Made by a program: the position numbers and the translations under genes. From Vibrio tapetis subsp. tapetis (GTDB lineage Bacteria > Pseudomonadota > Gammaproteobacteria > Enterobacterales > Vibrionaceae), in contig NZ_LT960611.1 in assembly GCF_900233005.1 (NCBI RefSeq), positions 3,534,001 through 3,598,000 of the forward strand: DNA of 64,000 nt. Reading direction: 5' to 3'. This document shows positions 19,516 through 28,151 of the stretch, piece after piece (position 1 is the stretch's first letter; each line of letters starts with the position of its first letter). Below the pieces are notes generated by a model. The model did no database searches. It saw nothing but the letters and a program-made list of their open reading frames with translations, and had not been told where the DNA came from.

Positions 19516-19844
19516 GAGCGTTTTAAGGCAAAATGCATGAACTTATCACCTTGATAGGTGAGCATGCCTTTGTCTCCGGGGTTCAATGCTGAAAAATAGT
19601 GTATGCCAACTTGAAACTCTCGTTTAGGGCCAACTCGGCCCTTTTGCACGTAAATCCAATATTCTTGATCTTCTTCACCAGGTTTGGTGTTTTCAATTTC
19701 AATGGATTGTTTATCTAATATGGTTACAAGCGCTGTCTGCTCTGGAGCATCTTCACCAAAAGTGTGCTTGCGTTGGAAGCCAACAAAAAACCAGCCAGCA
19801 CCAATAGCCAGAAGCAACATGAGTCCAAAAATAGAAAGTGGCAT
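19512..19844 (-). CDS. yhhM: DUF2500 protein YhhM
   Basis: 110-residue protein with one N-terminal membrane helix (about 3-23) and a soluble domain containing EEDQEYWIYVQKGRVGPKREFQVG, the DUF2500 pattern. In E. coli the order rsmD-yhhL-yhhM-yhhN is conserved; here yhhM and yhhN are near each other while yhhL-rsmD lies beyond the island. Function unknown. Confidence 0.75.
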   Translation of the reverse strand: MPLSIFGLMLLLAIGAGWFFVGFQRKHTFGEDAPEQTALVTILDKQSIEIENTKPGEEDQEYWIYVQKGRVGPKREFQVGIHYFSALNPGDKGMLTYQGDKFMHFALKRS

Positions 19845-20020
19845 GTGTTATATCCTTATAAATTCAAGATCAGTTTACCTAGAGCGGAAGTCTGGGAACA
19901 ATGCAGTCATGGATTTCGTGATCCAGTTATTGATTTTATTGAGCTAAATTTAGGGTATGTTGGTCTGAAAGTAAGTGCATGAAAATAAAGAATCGGTTAT
20001 GACAATACAGGAGGTGCTGA

Positions 20021-20386
20021 ATGTCTGATATTGAAAAGGTAGTCACTCGGACTCGCCAAATAGAAAAACTGTTGCGAGTGCAATATCACGCTTCGGGCAA
20101 AGGACTGCATCAGTTGATAACCAGTACTGAAGAACGTTTGCCTCATGATGTCATCAAGAAACTGCGATATGTAGCAACCATTCGAAACAAGATTGTTCAC
20201 GAAGAGGACTTTGTTCTTGAAAATCGAAAGGAATTTTTGAAAGTCTGCGATGAATGCGAAAAAGAGCTAACACCACGAAGTGGGCGGTTTGTTTGGGGGG
20301 TGGCGTTGACATTGATGGGGTTAATTACATTGGCGGCGTTAAGCTTTTATTACGTCCATTGGAATGAGTTAAGTAAACATTTGTAG
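20021..20386 (+). CDS. Small HEPN/DUF4145-like protein with C-terminal membrane anchor
   Basis: 121 residues. The N-terminal 85 are helical and soluble and end in LRYVATIRNKIVHEED, a R-x4-H arrangement seen in HEPN and DUF4145 proteins. Residues about 90-112 are a single membrane helix (FVWGVALTLMGLITLAALSFYYV). The start ATG at 20021 sits 9 nt after AGGAGG. HEPN domains are often RNases, but this is a weak match and no partner toxin or antitoxin is adjacent; the role is unknown. Confidence 0.6.
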   Translation: MSDIEKVVTRTRQIEKLLRVQYHASGKGLHQLITSTEERLPHDVIKKLRYVATIRNKIVHEEDFVLENRKEFLKVCDECEKELTPRSGRFVWGVALTLMGLITLAALSFYYVHWNELSKHL

Positions 20387-20460
20387 GGATTGATTTATTT
20401 AGCTAATTGAACAACATATCTTCATTTTTTGACAAATCTGAGCGTTAAATAGGCACAAAT

Positions 20461-20493
20461 AAAAAAAGGGACGCATTAAGCGTCCCTTTTTTT
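20461..20493. terminator. Bidirectional terminator
   Basis: Stem GGGACGC / GCGTCCC with loop ATTAA, flanked by A7 on the left and T7 on the right. It serves the plus-strand HEPN-like gene and the convergent 26-codon gene. Confidence 0.9.
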
Positions 20494-20516
20494 AAAAAGG
20501 TCTTTTGTGATGTTGA

Positions 20517-20597
20517 TTAGTACATCATCGGCAGTGTCATTAAACCAACTACTACCGCAATCATCACAAGTCCTTGTTTTTGAGAGGAAGAAATCAT
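20517..20597 (-). CDS. 26-residue single-helix membrane peptide
   Basis: A small gene running from ATG at 20597 to TAA at 20517. It encodes a short polar start (MISSSQKQG) and one hydrophobic helix (LVMIAVVVGLMTLPMMY). A good ribosome site, TTAGGAG, sits 7 nt before the ATG and a strong terminator follows. That combination supports a real small protein. It resembles YnhF-type mini membrane proteins in layout, but I cannot assign it to a family. Confidence 0.6.
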   Translation of the reverse strand: MISSSQKQGLVMIAVVVGLMTLPMMY

Positions 20598-21269
20598 AAC
20601 ACTGCTCCTAAATTCTTTGCTATAAACCGTTGACAAAAAGAATAGCATGGATTTTGGTGTTTGATCAAGTAATATCTTCTCTGGCCTCTGAAAGTGCAGC
20701 TTTACATGATGGTAATTGGTGTTTTTTGGTCAGGTTTGTGTCATGTTTTGATTGTTTGATTATCAAGCATATGTCACAAATTGTCATTTATGTGCACTTA
20801 ACCTGTTGATATATATATATTTTAATGTCGATCTGCATTGTTCATTATTTGTAATATTTAAAATGATCGATTTTTTGCGTTGGGTATATCTAGCTTCAAT
20901 AAAACGCTGTTTGTTTTGTTTTTATGCTGCTTGAATTTGCTGGTGGAGGGGGTGAAGGTAATATAATGCTGTTTTATTCTTCCTTTTCTCCTTGTGTGGG
21001 ATTCCTGGTTGGGTGAAGCTTCGGGATGGGTTTAAATCCCATTTTTTAATTTAAGTTATTGTTTTAAAGTTATTTATTTCCTGCGTTTTTCATTGTTTGT
21101 CTAAAGTGGCAAACGGTTGCTTTTTGATGGTGTTGAGTTGTGCGCAACGACGGTTGTTTTCGGTGGGCTTGAACAGTGAAAGTTTATTGAAGTTATCATT
21201 AAGGCTGATTTTTAGTGGTTGAAAGCACTTTGATGAAACTGTGCCATATCCTTACAGAGATCCAATTAT
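20598..21269. other. 672-bp AT-rich intergenic region
   Basis: No convincing gene. A possible 60-codon plus-strand frame at 20752-20934 has no ribosome site and unusual composition. There is a TATATATATATA stretch near 20808-20820 and, near 21025-21047, a small ATGGG/CCCAT hairpin followed by T6 that could end a short RNA. Promoters for the 26-residue peptide (left) and yhhN (right) must lie here. Confidence 0.5.
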
Positions 21270-21962
21270 TTGGTATTGTTGCTGGACTTAAGTTTTGCCA
21301 ACACTAAACTGTGCAAATTACTAAATAAGCATGACCATTTAGTGGGGGATTCATTAGTGGGAATATCAAGTTTGATTTCTACATCAACTAACCAGGTATT
21401 GGCGTCGAGTTTGACTCGGTTTCGTTTAAGTAGCATTGCTTTGTTATTCAGCCTGTTGATATTTTTTGAACCATTTTCCTCTACAAATGTGTGGATGTTG
21501 CTGGGTTTAGGGTTGTTGGCGATGAGTGAAATGTGCAATGCATTCTTGCCGACCAAGAATACAATCTCCTTTACTATCGCAATGTTCGCTTTTACGTGTT
21601 TGAGTAAATTCTATTGGCTGCAGCTGCATAGTGATATTGTTTGGTGGCTACCCGCTTTATTGGTAGCAACGGGTGTTATCTTGTTGCTGCTCTTTCTACC
21701 TCTGCTTGATTCTCTTATCTTCCCCGCCACCATTATGGGGGCAATACTGCTCCAACTGTCCTGGGCGTCTGGTGAGGTTTGGTTAACGGAAAATAGCTCA
21801 TTAAGTTTGGCAGGTTTTGTTGCTTGTCTTATTATGCTGGTTTCTAAATTATTGTTTGCTATTCACCATTGTCGTAAGCCGTTTCGATACGGCGAGGTGA
21901 TGATATCTGGCCTGTATGTCTTTTCGTTGACGTTAATGGCGTGTGCGGCAATGATGGCTTAA
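21270..21962 (+). CDS. yhhN: YhhN-family membrane protein (lysoplasmalogenase-like)
   Basis: YhhN/TMEM86 family, with about eight membrane helices starting at RFRLSSIALLFSLLIFF and ending GEVMISGLYVFSLTLMACAAMMA. Eukaryotic relatives are lysoplasmalogenases; the bacterial role is not established. The start is uncertain: no ATG occurs before the first helix, TTG 21270 gives 230 residues, and GTG 21357 behind GGGGGA gives 201, closer to the family length of about 208. Confidence 0.7.
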   Translation: MVLLLDLSFANTKLCKLLNKHDHLVGDSLVGISSLISTSTNQVLASSLTRFRLSSIALLFSLLIFFEPFSSTNVWMLLGLGLLAMSEMCNAFLPTKNTISFTIAMFAFTCLSKFYWLQLHSDIVWWLPALLVATGVILLLLFLPLLDSLIFPATIMGAILLQLSWASGEVWLTENSSLSLAGFVACLIMLVSKLLFAIHHCRKPFRYGEVMISGLYVFSLTLMACAAMMA

Positions 21963-21988
21963 TTCTTTATTTTAGGAGCCAAGTGCTT

Positions 21989-22225
21989 ATGTCGAACTCA
22001 ACCCACGGCCACAGAGTGATGGAGTTGTTGCGTGATAGCACGCTTACTCTTGAGGCGCTGCAGCAAGAAGTGAATCATCGTTTTGGCGCATCTACACGTT
22101 TTCATACGTGCAGCCAACAAGATCTTACTTTGACACAGCTAATGACTTTTCTCATAAGCAAAGAAAAAGTCGTTGAAGTAGATGCGGGTCTGACATTGAA
22201 TCAAGAAAAAATCTGTCATCATTAA
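21989..22225 (+). CDS. yecH: YecH family (DUF2492) metal-binding-type protein
   Basis: 78 residues from ATG 21989, which follows TTAGGAG; the frame opening inside yhhN is not used. DUF2492 features: N-terminal THGHRVMELL, then RFGASTRFHTCSQQDLTLTQLMTFL, ending ICHH. The His/Cys pattern suggests metal binding. It starts 26 bp after yhhN, probably in the same transcript, and is followed by a terminator. Confidence 0.8.
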   Translation: MSNSTHGHRVMELLRDSTLTLEALQQEVNHRFGASTRFHTCSQQDLTLTQLMTFLISKEKVVEVDAGLTLNQEKICHH

Positions 22226-22288
22226 TCCCAGCTTGTCTAATACAGAGCGTTGCGCTTTAAACGACTAGAAAACTCAAAAAAATGCGAT

Positions 22289-22330
22289 AACCACTTTAGT
22301 GATTATAATCATTAGAGTGGTTGTTTTATT
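22289..22330 (+). terminator. Terminator after yecH
   Basis: Long imperfect hairpin, AACCACT...AGTGGTT with an inner GTGAT/ATCAT helix, followed by GTTTTATTTAT. It separates yecH from the interrupted yhgN gene. Confidence 0.65.
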
Positions 22331-22360
22331 TATGCGCTTACCAAAATGTAGAGAGTAAAA

Positions 22361-22603
22361 ATGGAGATAATTTCCGCAGCGGTGATGCTGTTTTTGATAA
22401 TGGATCCACTTGGCAATTTGCCAGTATTGTTATCGATACTAAAACATCTAGAGCCTAAAAGACGTCGTTTTGTCTTGGTGAGGGAGCTAATCTTTGCGCT
22501 GATTATTTTGATGTTATTCCTCTTTGCAGGGCAAAGTATTCTTAACTTTCTTCATGTTCAGCCTGAGACCTTGAGTATATCCGGCGGTATCATTCTGTTT
22601 ATT
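22361..22603 (+). pseudogene. yhgN: yhgN/marC family gene, 5' part, split by the island
   Basis: First 81 codons of a MarC-family inner-membrane protein (MEIISAAVMLFLIMDPLGNLPVLL... to GGIILFI). After position 22603 the frame continues into island DNA for 37 codons of unrelated sequence and stops at 22714. Joining base 22603 to base 41222 restores LFI-IAIKMIFP in frame and gives a complete 196-residue protein, the normal YhgN length. So this is the interrupted target of the island. The promoter and start are intact, so a truncated membrane fragment could still be made. Confidence 0.9.
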
Positions 22604-22613
22604 ACAGCTATTA

Positions 22614-22623
22614 CCCTTGTAAA
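22614..22623 (+). repeat. Left island-end inverted repeat
   Basis: CCCTTGTAAA, beginning 10 nt inside the left junction. Its partner at 41203-41212 reads CCCTTTTAAA on the minus strand, 9 of 10 bases identical and 9 nt inside the right junction. The near-symmetrical placement suggests recombinase arm or core sites. Confidence 0.55.
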
Positions 22624-22681
22624 TATAACTTTCACTATCGAGGAATATTCAGGTTTTTGTTTTTTAAGTAGTTTTAGAGGC

Positions 22682-22721
22682 AAAAAAAATGTTACACATA
22701 ATATTTATGCATAACATTTTT
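22682..22721 (-). terminator. Terminator of the island MarC-family gene
   Basis: On the minus strand a 16-bp stem (AAAATGTTATGCATAA with TTATGTGTAACATTTT, two G-T pairs), loop ATA, then T8 ending at 22682. It lies between the marC-type gene and the island's left edge. Confidence 0.8.
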
Positions 22722-22754
22722 GGTTCTGAATCATAAGGTAATATAAAAACTATT

Positions 22755-23357
22755 CTATTGAGCGATAGCCCCGATTTGCTGAAAGTAACTCTCGATACCA
22801 TTTAAAAACATCTGTACCGCAATCATTAGCAACAACATCCCCATAAGCCTTTCTAGGGCTTTAAGAATCTTATCTCCGACGATTCTCTCGATAAGCTCAC
22901 CACCACCTAAAATCAAGGCAGAGGCAAACCAAGCTAAAAAAACGGCTAGAGACCAGTCATACATGCGGCTCGTGTCTTGTTGGGCGAGTAAGATGAGCGT
23001 AGCGATTAAACTTGAACCTGCAAGCAGAGGGGTAGCAAGAGGCACTATAAATGGATCTTCACCTGCAGCTACTATTGGAGAGCTTGAAGATGGGAAAATC
23101 ATTTTTAATGAAACCATCAGTAGTATTAATGCACCACTGATGGAAACAGCTTGAGAACTTAAGTTTAGAAATTTAAGTATTGAATCTCCTGCCCATAAGA
23201 ACGTCATCATGATTGCTAAAGCAATTAATAGCTCTCGGATTAAGATAATTCTACGTTTTTTAGGAGGTATGTGCCTCAAGACAGAACTAAAAATTGGAAG
23301 GTTACCAAACGGGTCCATGATCAGGAACAGCATTGTAGTAGCGGCGATAATATCCAT
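22755..23357 (-). CDS. MarC/YhgN-family membrane protein carried by the island
   Basis: Complete 200-residue MarC-family protein with about six membrane helices; signature start MDIIAATTMLFLIMDPFGNLPIF and GEDPFIVPLATPLLAGSS. It aligns end to end with the interrupted yhgN (same motifs, many substitutions), so it is a diverged homologue and not a recent copy. It is oriented opposite to yhgN, with its own terminator. The likely meaning is that the island supplies a substitute for its insertion target, or that it is a coincidental MarC-type cargo. MarC-family function is not settled (NAAT transporter label). Confidence 0.9.
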   Translation of the reverse strand: MDIIAATTMLFLIMDPFGNLPIFSSVLRHIPPKKRRIILIRELLIALAIMMTFLWAGDSILKFLNLSSQAVSISGALILLMVSLKMIFPSSSSPIVAAGEDPFIVPLATPLLAGSSLIATLILLAQQDTSRMYDWSLAVFLAWFASALILGGGELIERIVGDKILKALERLMGMLLLMIAVQMFLNGIESYFQQIGAIAQ

Positions 23358-23506
23358 GAGGACTCCGTATTGTTGTTAGCTTATAGGGTTTAGCGGGGCG
23401 CTATTCTAGCTTAGCAACAATGACTTATACACAACTCTATGAACTCGAGTTATTCGGAGTAGATGGCGTAGACTAGTTCGGTAGGATACCTAGATATTTT
23501 GAGCTT

Positions 23507-23827
23507 TTATGTGTTTGTTTTTTGAAGGTTAGAAATAAAGTCCATAAGTACCTTTCTTTCCTCGATAGATAGTTTTGATATAGCTATAGCTAGATCTGCT
23601 GAAGTTTCATCTTCACAGAAAAAGTAATTCAAAGGCACACCAAGTTCATCAGCAATTTTTTTTAATGTGCTGACGTCAGGAGTATGTCGGCCTTTCTCAT
23701 ATTGATTCATTCGTGCGCTTGCCGAGCTCTCATCTATACCAATTTTTACTCCTAACGCTTTTTGCGAGAGTTTAGCTTTCTTACGAACATCTTTAAGCCG
23801 CTGCGGTATGGGGTTGTCGATTGACAT
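23507..23827 (-). CDS. XRE-family (Cro/cI-like) repressor
   Basis: 106 residues. The helix-turn-helix covers about 8-62 (RLKDVRKKAKLSQKALGVKIGIDESSASARMNQYEKGRHTPDVSTLKKIADELGVPLNYFF), with a short C-terminal helical tail likely for dimerisation. Divergent from the operon at 23930; between them are two identical-architecture palindromes (see operators). It probably represses both its own gene and the wHTH-helicase operon. Confidence 0.88.
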   Translation of the reverse strand: MSIDNPIPQRLKDVRKKAKLSQKALGVKIGIDESSASARMNQYEKGRHTPDVSTLKKIADELGVPLNYFFCEDETSADLAIAISKLSIEERKVLMDFISNLQKTNT

Positions 23828-23856
23828 TTCACTTTCATAATTTTTTCAACTCATAA

Positions 23857-23871
23857 CTAAGATTTTCTTAG
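23857..23871. promoter_or_regulatory. XRE operator O1
   Basis: CTAAGATTTTCTTAG, arms CTAAG/CTTAG with a 5-nt centre; flanking bases extend the dyad to 8-bp arms (AACTAAGA/TCTTAGTT). It lies just upstream of the repressor start and overlaps the probable -35 region of the rightward operon. Confidence 0.7.
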
Positions 23872-23890
23872 TTTTACTGATTTCTGTATA

Positions 23891-23905
23891 CTAAGCAATA
23901 CTTAG
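23891..23905. promoter_or_regulatory. XRE operator O2
   Basis: CTAAGCAATACTTAG, the same CTAAG-N5-CTTAG design as O1, 34 bp away centre to centre. It overlaps the end of the likely -10 element TATACT (23887-23892) of the rightward promoter. Confidence 0.7.
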
Positions 23906-23929
23906 CTTTTTATGGTGTGCGGTCGATAT

Positions 23930-24460
23930 ATGAAACCTTCTAAAAAAATTAGTGCGGATATGCATAAGCTGTTGATAGAGAAAAGAATGGATGGTTTTTC
24001 AATTGTTGAGGCCAGAGAAGCGTCACTATCTGGGAAAGCTATGCCAAATGAACTAGGTAAATACCACCAACGAATTTATCGTCAAATATGGCAACTTGAA
24101 AAGAAAAACTGGCTCAGAAGTGAAGGGTATGGGAAGAGTAAAAGATACTTCAAGACAGCAGTCTTTGAGAGCTTCCAATTTCATTTGAAGACAAATAATA
24201 AACGCTCTTATGCTGCTGAAAACATAAATTCAAACTACTCAGTTTTAGTGTATGAACGGAATGAAGCTCAAGGAGAACTAGAGGTGGTTTTAGGTGAGAT
24301 CGAAGAATACCGCTCACTCAAGAATCGCTTTCCAGAACTAGAGTCTAGATTAACCCCCTTCCAAGAGGATGCTACAGAGCGATCTGCTCGATTGTTAAGT
24401 AGGGTCAACGTACTAACGAAAGTACTGAAAACACTTACGGAAGGTGCCAAAGAGTGTTAA
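23930..24460 (+). CDS. Unknown helical, wHTH-like protein upstream of the helicase
   Basis: 176 residues from ATG 23930 (ATG 23912 would add six). The N-terminal ~90 residues are basic and look like a winged helix (KYHQRIYRQIWQLEKKNWLRSEGYGKSKRYFKT). The C-terminal part (about 105-175) is a predicted coiled coil (EAQGELEVVLGEIEEYRSLKNRFPELESRL). No family recognised. Its stop overlaps the helicase GTG start by 7 bp, so the two are coupled. It is controlled by the adjacent XRE operators. Confidence 0.7.
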   Translation: MKPSKKISADMHKLLIEKRMDGFSIVEAREASLSGKAMPNELGKYHQRIYRQIWQLEKKNWLRSEGYGKSKRYFKTAVFESFQFHLKTNNKRSYAAENINSNYSVLVYERNEAQGELEVVLGEIEEYRSLKNRFPELESRLTPFQEDATERSARLLSRVNVLTKVLKTLTEGAKEC

Positions 24461-25866
24461 GGCAGTGGCAGATTGAATGTTCAGAAAAAGCTCTACAAAA
24501 ATATCACTCGAATGAAAGACATTTTTTTTGTCAAGCAACTCCGGGAGCTGGAAAAACGGTATTAGCTGCGACTATTGCTTCTAGGCTTATATCCGAAGGT
24601 ATGATCGACCTTGTCTTATGCTTTTCACCATCTTTAACTGTTTCAAATGGTATAAAAAAAACGTTCGCGAAGACTCTGAACTGTTCATTCAACGGGGGAT
24701 TAGGTTCAATTGGAAAATCACTTACATACCAATCCATACAATTTCTAAATGATGAATTTTGGGAGACATTGAGAAATCACCGTGTATTTGTGGTTTTTGA
24801 TGAAATACATCATTGCTCTGGATCTGAGGTTGAAAGTGCAAATGTTTGGGGGCAGCAAGTCCTTACTAATATTCAAGGATTAGCAACATATACATTGGCT
24901 TTATCAGGAACGCCTTGGCGTTCAGATGCTATACCGATCGTTATGAGTGACTATAGCGAGCCTAGTGGAATGGTGTTTGTTGATTATCAATATAGTTTAA
25001 AGCAAGCCGTCATAGATAAAGTATGTAGAACTCCAAAGATAGTGTTGGTTGATAGCGAGTATTTGGCAGTAAGAGATGGTAATGAGAAAGCATCTTTTTC
25101 TTCTATATTAGAAATGCTCAAGAACACTAAGACATCCTATCAAAGTGTAATTCATAACAAAGAAGCGATGTTGTACATACTGGATTTAGCTTGTGAAAAA
25201 CTAAAAGCGATAAGAGTTCAATCTCCAAATGCAGGTGGGTTAGTTGTTGCTTCTTCTGTTGAACATGCTGAACAAATTTTGCATCTTTTATCTCAAGAAT
25301 ATGGTCAAACAGTTTCGATTGTTACGTATCGCCATGAAGAACCAATAACTGAGATTGAGCGATTTCGCCAGAGTACTACTCAGTGGATTGTAAGTGTTGG
25401 GATGATTAGTGAAGGGACTGATATTCCTCGGCTTCAGGTTTGTTGTCATATGAGCTCAATAAAAACTGAGTTGTTTTTTAGGCAGGTGTTAGGGCGTGTC
25501 CTTCGTGTAAATAATTCTCTGAATCAAGAAGCATGGCTTTTTACGTTCGCTGAGCAGAGTTTTATCGATTTTGCTGAACGAATTGAACAGGACATCCCTG
25601 ACGTGTGTGCTTTTTCCAAAATGGCTCCCTTTTTAGAAAGTGCGTATTTCGGAGCATTGCGATCACCTATTTCGGCATTATCCGATCACCTGTTTCGGTT
25701 TAAACCGATCGCTCATTCCGCAATAATCCGATCACTTTAGCCCAAACTCCGAAATGGGCGATCGGAATAGCGAAATCACTGATCGGATACTCCGAAACCC
25801 TCCCTTTTTCTCTTTTAAATCAACCAGTCGCTATCCTTGTTAGTAGTCGTATACAACTAGGAAGTG

Positions 25867-27401
25867 ATGATGCCAAAAAAGAGAACACCAATGACAAAAA
25901 TCAAAGAGGTTTACGCCTTAAATTCGAGTGCGGATTGTCACACAGAAATATCGCTTCCTGTCTGAAAATTGGTTGTGCGACCGTATCTGAAATCATCAGT
26001 CGTTTTAATCAAAGCCAAATAGGTTGGCCGCTCCCTGATAGTTGTTCAGATACAGAGTTAACCAATGCGCTTTATCACCCAAAAGGAGCGAATAAAGCCA
26101 AAGCGATGCCAAACTTCGCTAACTGTTGTACGGAACTAAAAAGAAAAGGCATGACGAAACTGCTGTTGTGGGAAGAATATTACGAGCAATATCAGGAGCG
26201 AGCCTACGCTTATACTCAGTTCTGTGAACATTACATGCGTTGGTTAAAGAAGCAGAAGCGTAGCATGCGACAGACCCACATCGCAGGTGACAAGCTGTTC
26301 ATTGATTACTGTGGCCCAACGATCCCAGTCGTTAACCCTGACACGGGAGAGATCCGTCATGCCCAGGTTTTTGTTGCCACTCTTGGTGCATCCAATTATA
26401 CCTACGTGGAAGCAAGTGAGAGTCAAAAACTAGAACACTGGCTGGAAGCCCATGCCAATGCCTTCGAACACTTCGGCGGGGTTCCAAGGTTGTTAGTCCC
26501 TGATAACCTGCGTTCGGCTGTCACTAAACATGACCGCTATGAACCTCAGCTCAACGATAGTTACCAGAAACTATCTAACCATTACCAGACGGCTGTCATG
26601 CCTGCTCGACCATACAAACCTAAAGACAAAGCAAAAGCTGAAAATGCAGTGCTCATTGTTGAGCGTTGGATAATGATGCGACTACGACACAATACCTTCC
26701 ACACGTTCAAAGAGTTAAACCTAGCCATCCGTGAGCTAATGAATGATTTGAACCAAAGGGAAATGAAACAGCTAGGAGCCAGCCGTCAGGCACTGTTCGA
26801 GCAGTTAGATAAACCAGCATTGAGACCACTTCCAATCCAACGCTACATCTATACCGAAACTAAGCGGGCGAAAGTTGGGCCTGACTACCACATAGAGTAC
26901 AGAAAACATTACTACTCTGTGCCTCACCAGTTAGTGGGACAACATGTTGAACTTGAAGCCACTTCCCGCTTGATACGCATTTATTATCAAGGAAACCTAG
27001 TCTCACAACATCCATGTAGCCCAAAAGAACGAGGGATAAGCACTTACCCCGAACACATGCCCAGCAACCATCGGTATCAGAAATGGTCTCCTGAACGATT
27101 ATTGCGCTGGGGAGAACATATTGGCGCTGCAACTCGTGAAATGGTGAATGTTCAATTGATGAAAAAGGCACACCCTGAACAAGCTTATCGTAGCTGTCTT
27201 GGCTTATTGAACCTGAGTAAAAAATACGGTGATGTTCGTCTAGAGCAAGCCTGTAAGGATGCGCTTCTAATCAATAAACCCTATCTTAAGTTCGTCAAAA
27301 ACTTGTTAGTAAACCATCGGGAAGGCCAACTCTCATCAGAAACTCAAACCACACCCAACATAGAGCACAGCAATGTTCGTGGCCCTGACTTTTACCACTA
27401 G
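25867..27401 (+). pseudogene. istA: IS21-family transposase IstA with N-terminal frameshift
   Basis: The normal start appears to be ATG 25867 or 25870 (MPKKRTPMTKIKEV), but the frame is lost at a TTT run (25910-25912): adding one T would continue as LRLKFECGLSHRNIASCLKIG, the usual HTH of IstA. The main frame is open from TTG 25935 (488 residues). The DDE core is present: D in FIDYCG, D in VPDNLRS, E in KAKAENAV. Either a disabled gene, a shorter protein from the internal TTG, or frameshift expression. Confidence 0.85.
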
Positions 27402-27410
27402 GAGTACGTA

Positions 27411-28151
27411 ATGAACCAGATAAATGAACAACTAAAAGCACTTCGCCTTGGTCATGCAGCACAAGCTTTAGAGCAGCAACGTGAGCAGCTATCCACTTAC
27501 GCAGAGCTAGCGTTCGAAGAAAGGTTAAGCTTACTTCTAGAGAGTGAGTTGCTTAACCGAAACCAAACTAAGATCCAAAGGCTCAAGCGACAAGCCAAGC
27601 TCAGAGTAGATGCGCAGGCAAGCCAAATTATTTACAAAGAAGGGCGAGGTCTAATGCGGAGTCAGATGAGTGAACTTCTGACAGGAATCTATCTGCACAA
27701 ACATCAAAATATCTTGATCACTGGCCCTACAGGAGCAGGAAAAACCTATATCGCTTGCGCTTTATCGGCTCAGGCTTGCGAGCAGCAACATAGCGTTCGA
27801 TATTACCGTTTGAGTCGCTTACTGGATGATCTAAGTTCAGGCCGTCTTGACGGCACATATCAAAAACAGCTACTGGCACTATCGAAAAAAGGCTTACTCG
27901 TCCTAGATGACTGGGGAATGGAAAAGCTCACTCAGGATCATGCAGGTCATTTACTGGAGTTACTTGAAGACAGATATCAGGTCAGCAGCACGATGATGAT
28001 AAGCCAACTTCCTGTAAAAGAATGGTACAACATGATAGGTAACGCCACGGTTGCTGATGCTGTTTTAGACCGATTAATCCATAACAGCCACCGATTAGAA
28101 CTAGGAGGGGAATCAATGAGAAAACTGGCGCAATCCGATCAGTTAGAGTAA
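27411..28151 (+). CDS. istB: IS21-family helper ATPase IstB
   Basis: 246-residue DnaA/DnaC-like AAA+ ATPase that assists IstA in target selection. Walker A GPTGAGKTYIA (about residues 101-108), Walker B LLVLDDWGM, and a C-terminal DRLIHNSHRLELGGESMRK segment. It starts 9 bp after istA with AGGAG upstream. Intact. Confidence 0.95.
   Translation: MNQINEQLKALRLGHAAQALEQQREQLSTYAELAFEERLSLLLESELLNRNQTKIQRLKRQAKLRVDAQASQIIYKEGRGLMRSQMSELLTGIYLHKHQNILITGPTGAGKTYIACALSAQACEQQHSVRYYRLSRLLDDLSSGRLDGTYQKQLLALSKKGLLVLDDWGMEKLTQDHAGHLLELLEDRYQVSSTMMISQLPVKEWYNMIGNATVADAVLDRLIHNSHRLELGGESMRKLAQSDQLE

Noticed and set aside
20752..20934. 60-codon plus-strand open frame in the AT-rich gap
   Set aside because: No ribosome site and composition typical of random AT-rich sequence.
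22590..22612. A tRNA-type attachment site at the island edge
   Set aside because: No tRNA gene or long direct repeat is present at either junction; the target is the yhgN coding sequence.
22604..22714. C-terminal 37 residues of the truncated yhgN frame
   Set aside because: Read-through into island DNA with no similarity to MarC proteins; not counted as a gene part.
25641..25740. Last ~33 codons of an apparent 428-residue helicase
   Set aside because: They lie inside the left end of the IS21-family element; the true C-terminus is at 28237-28450.
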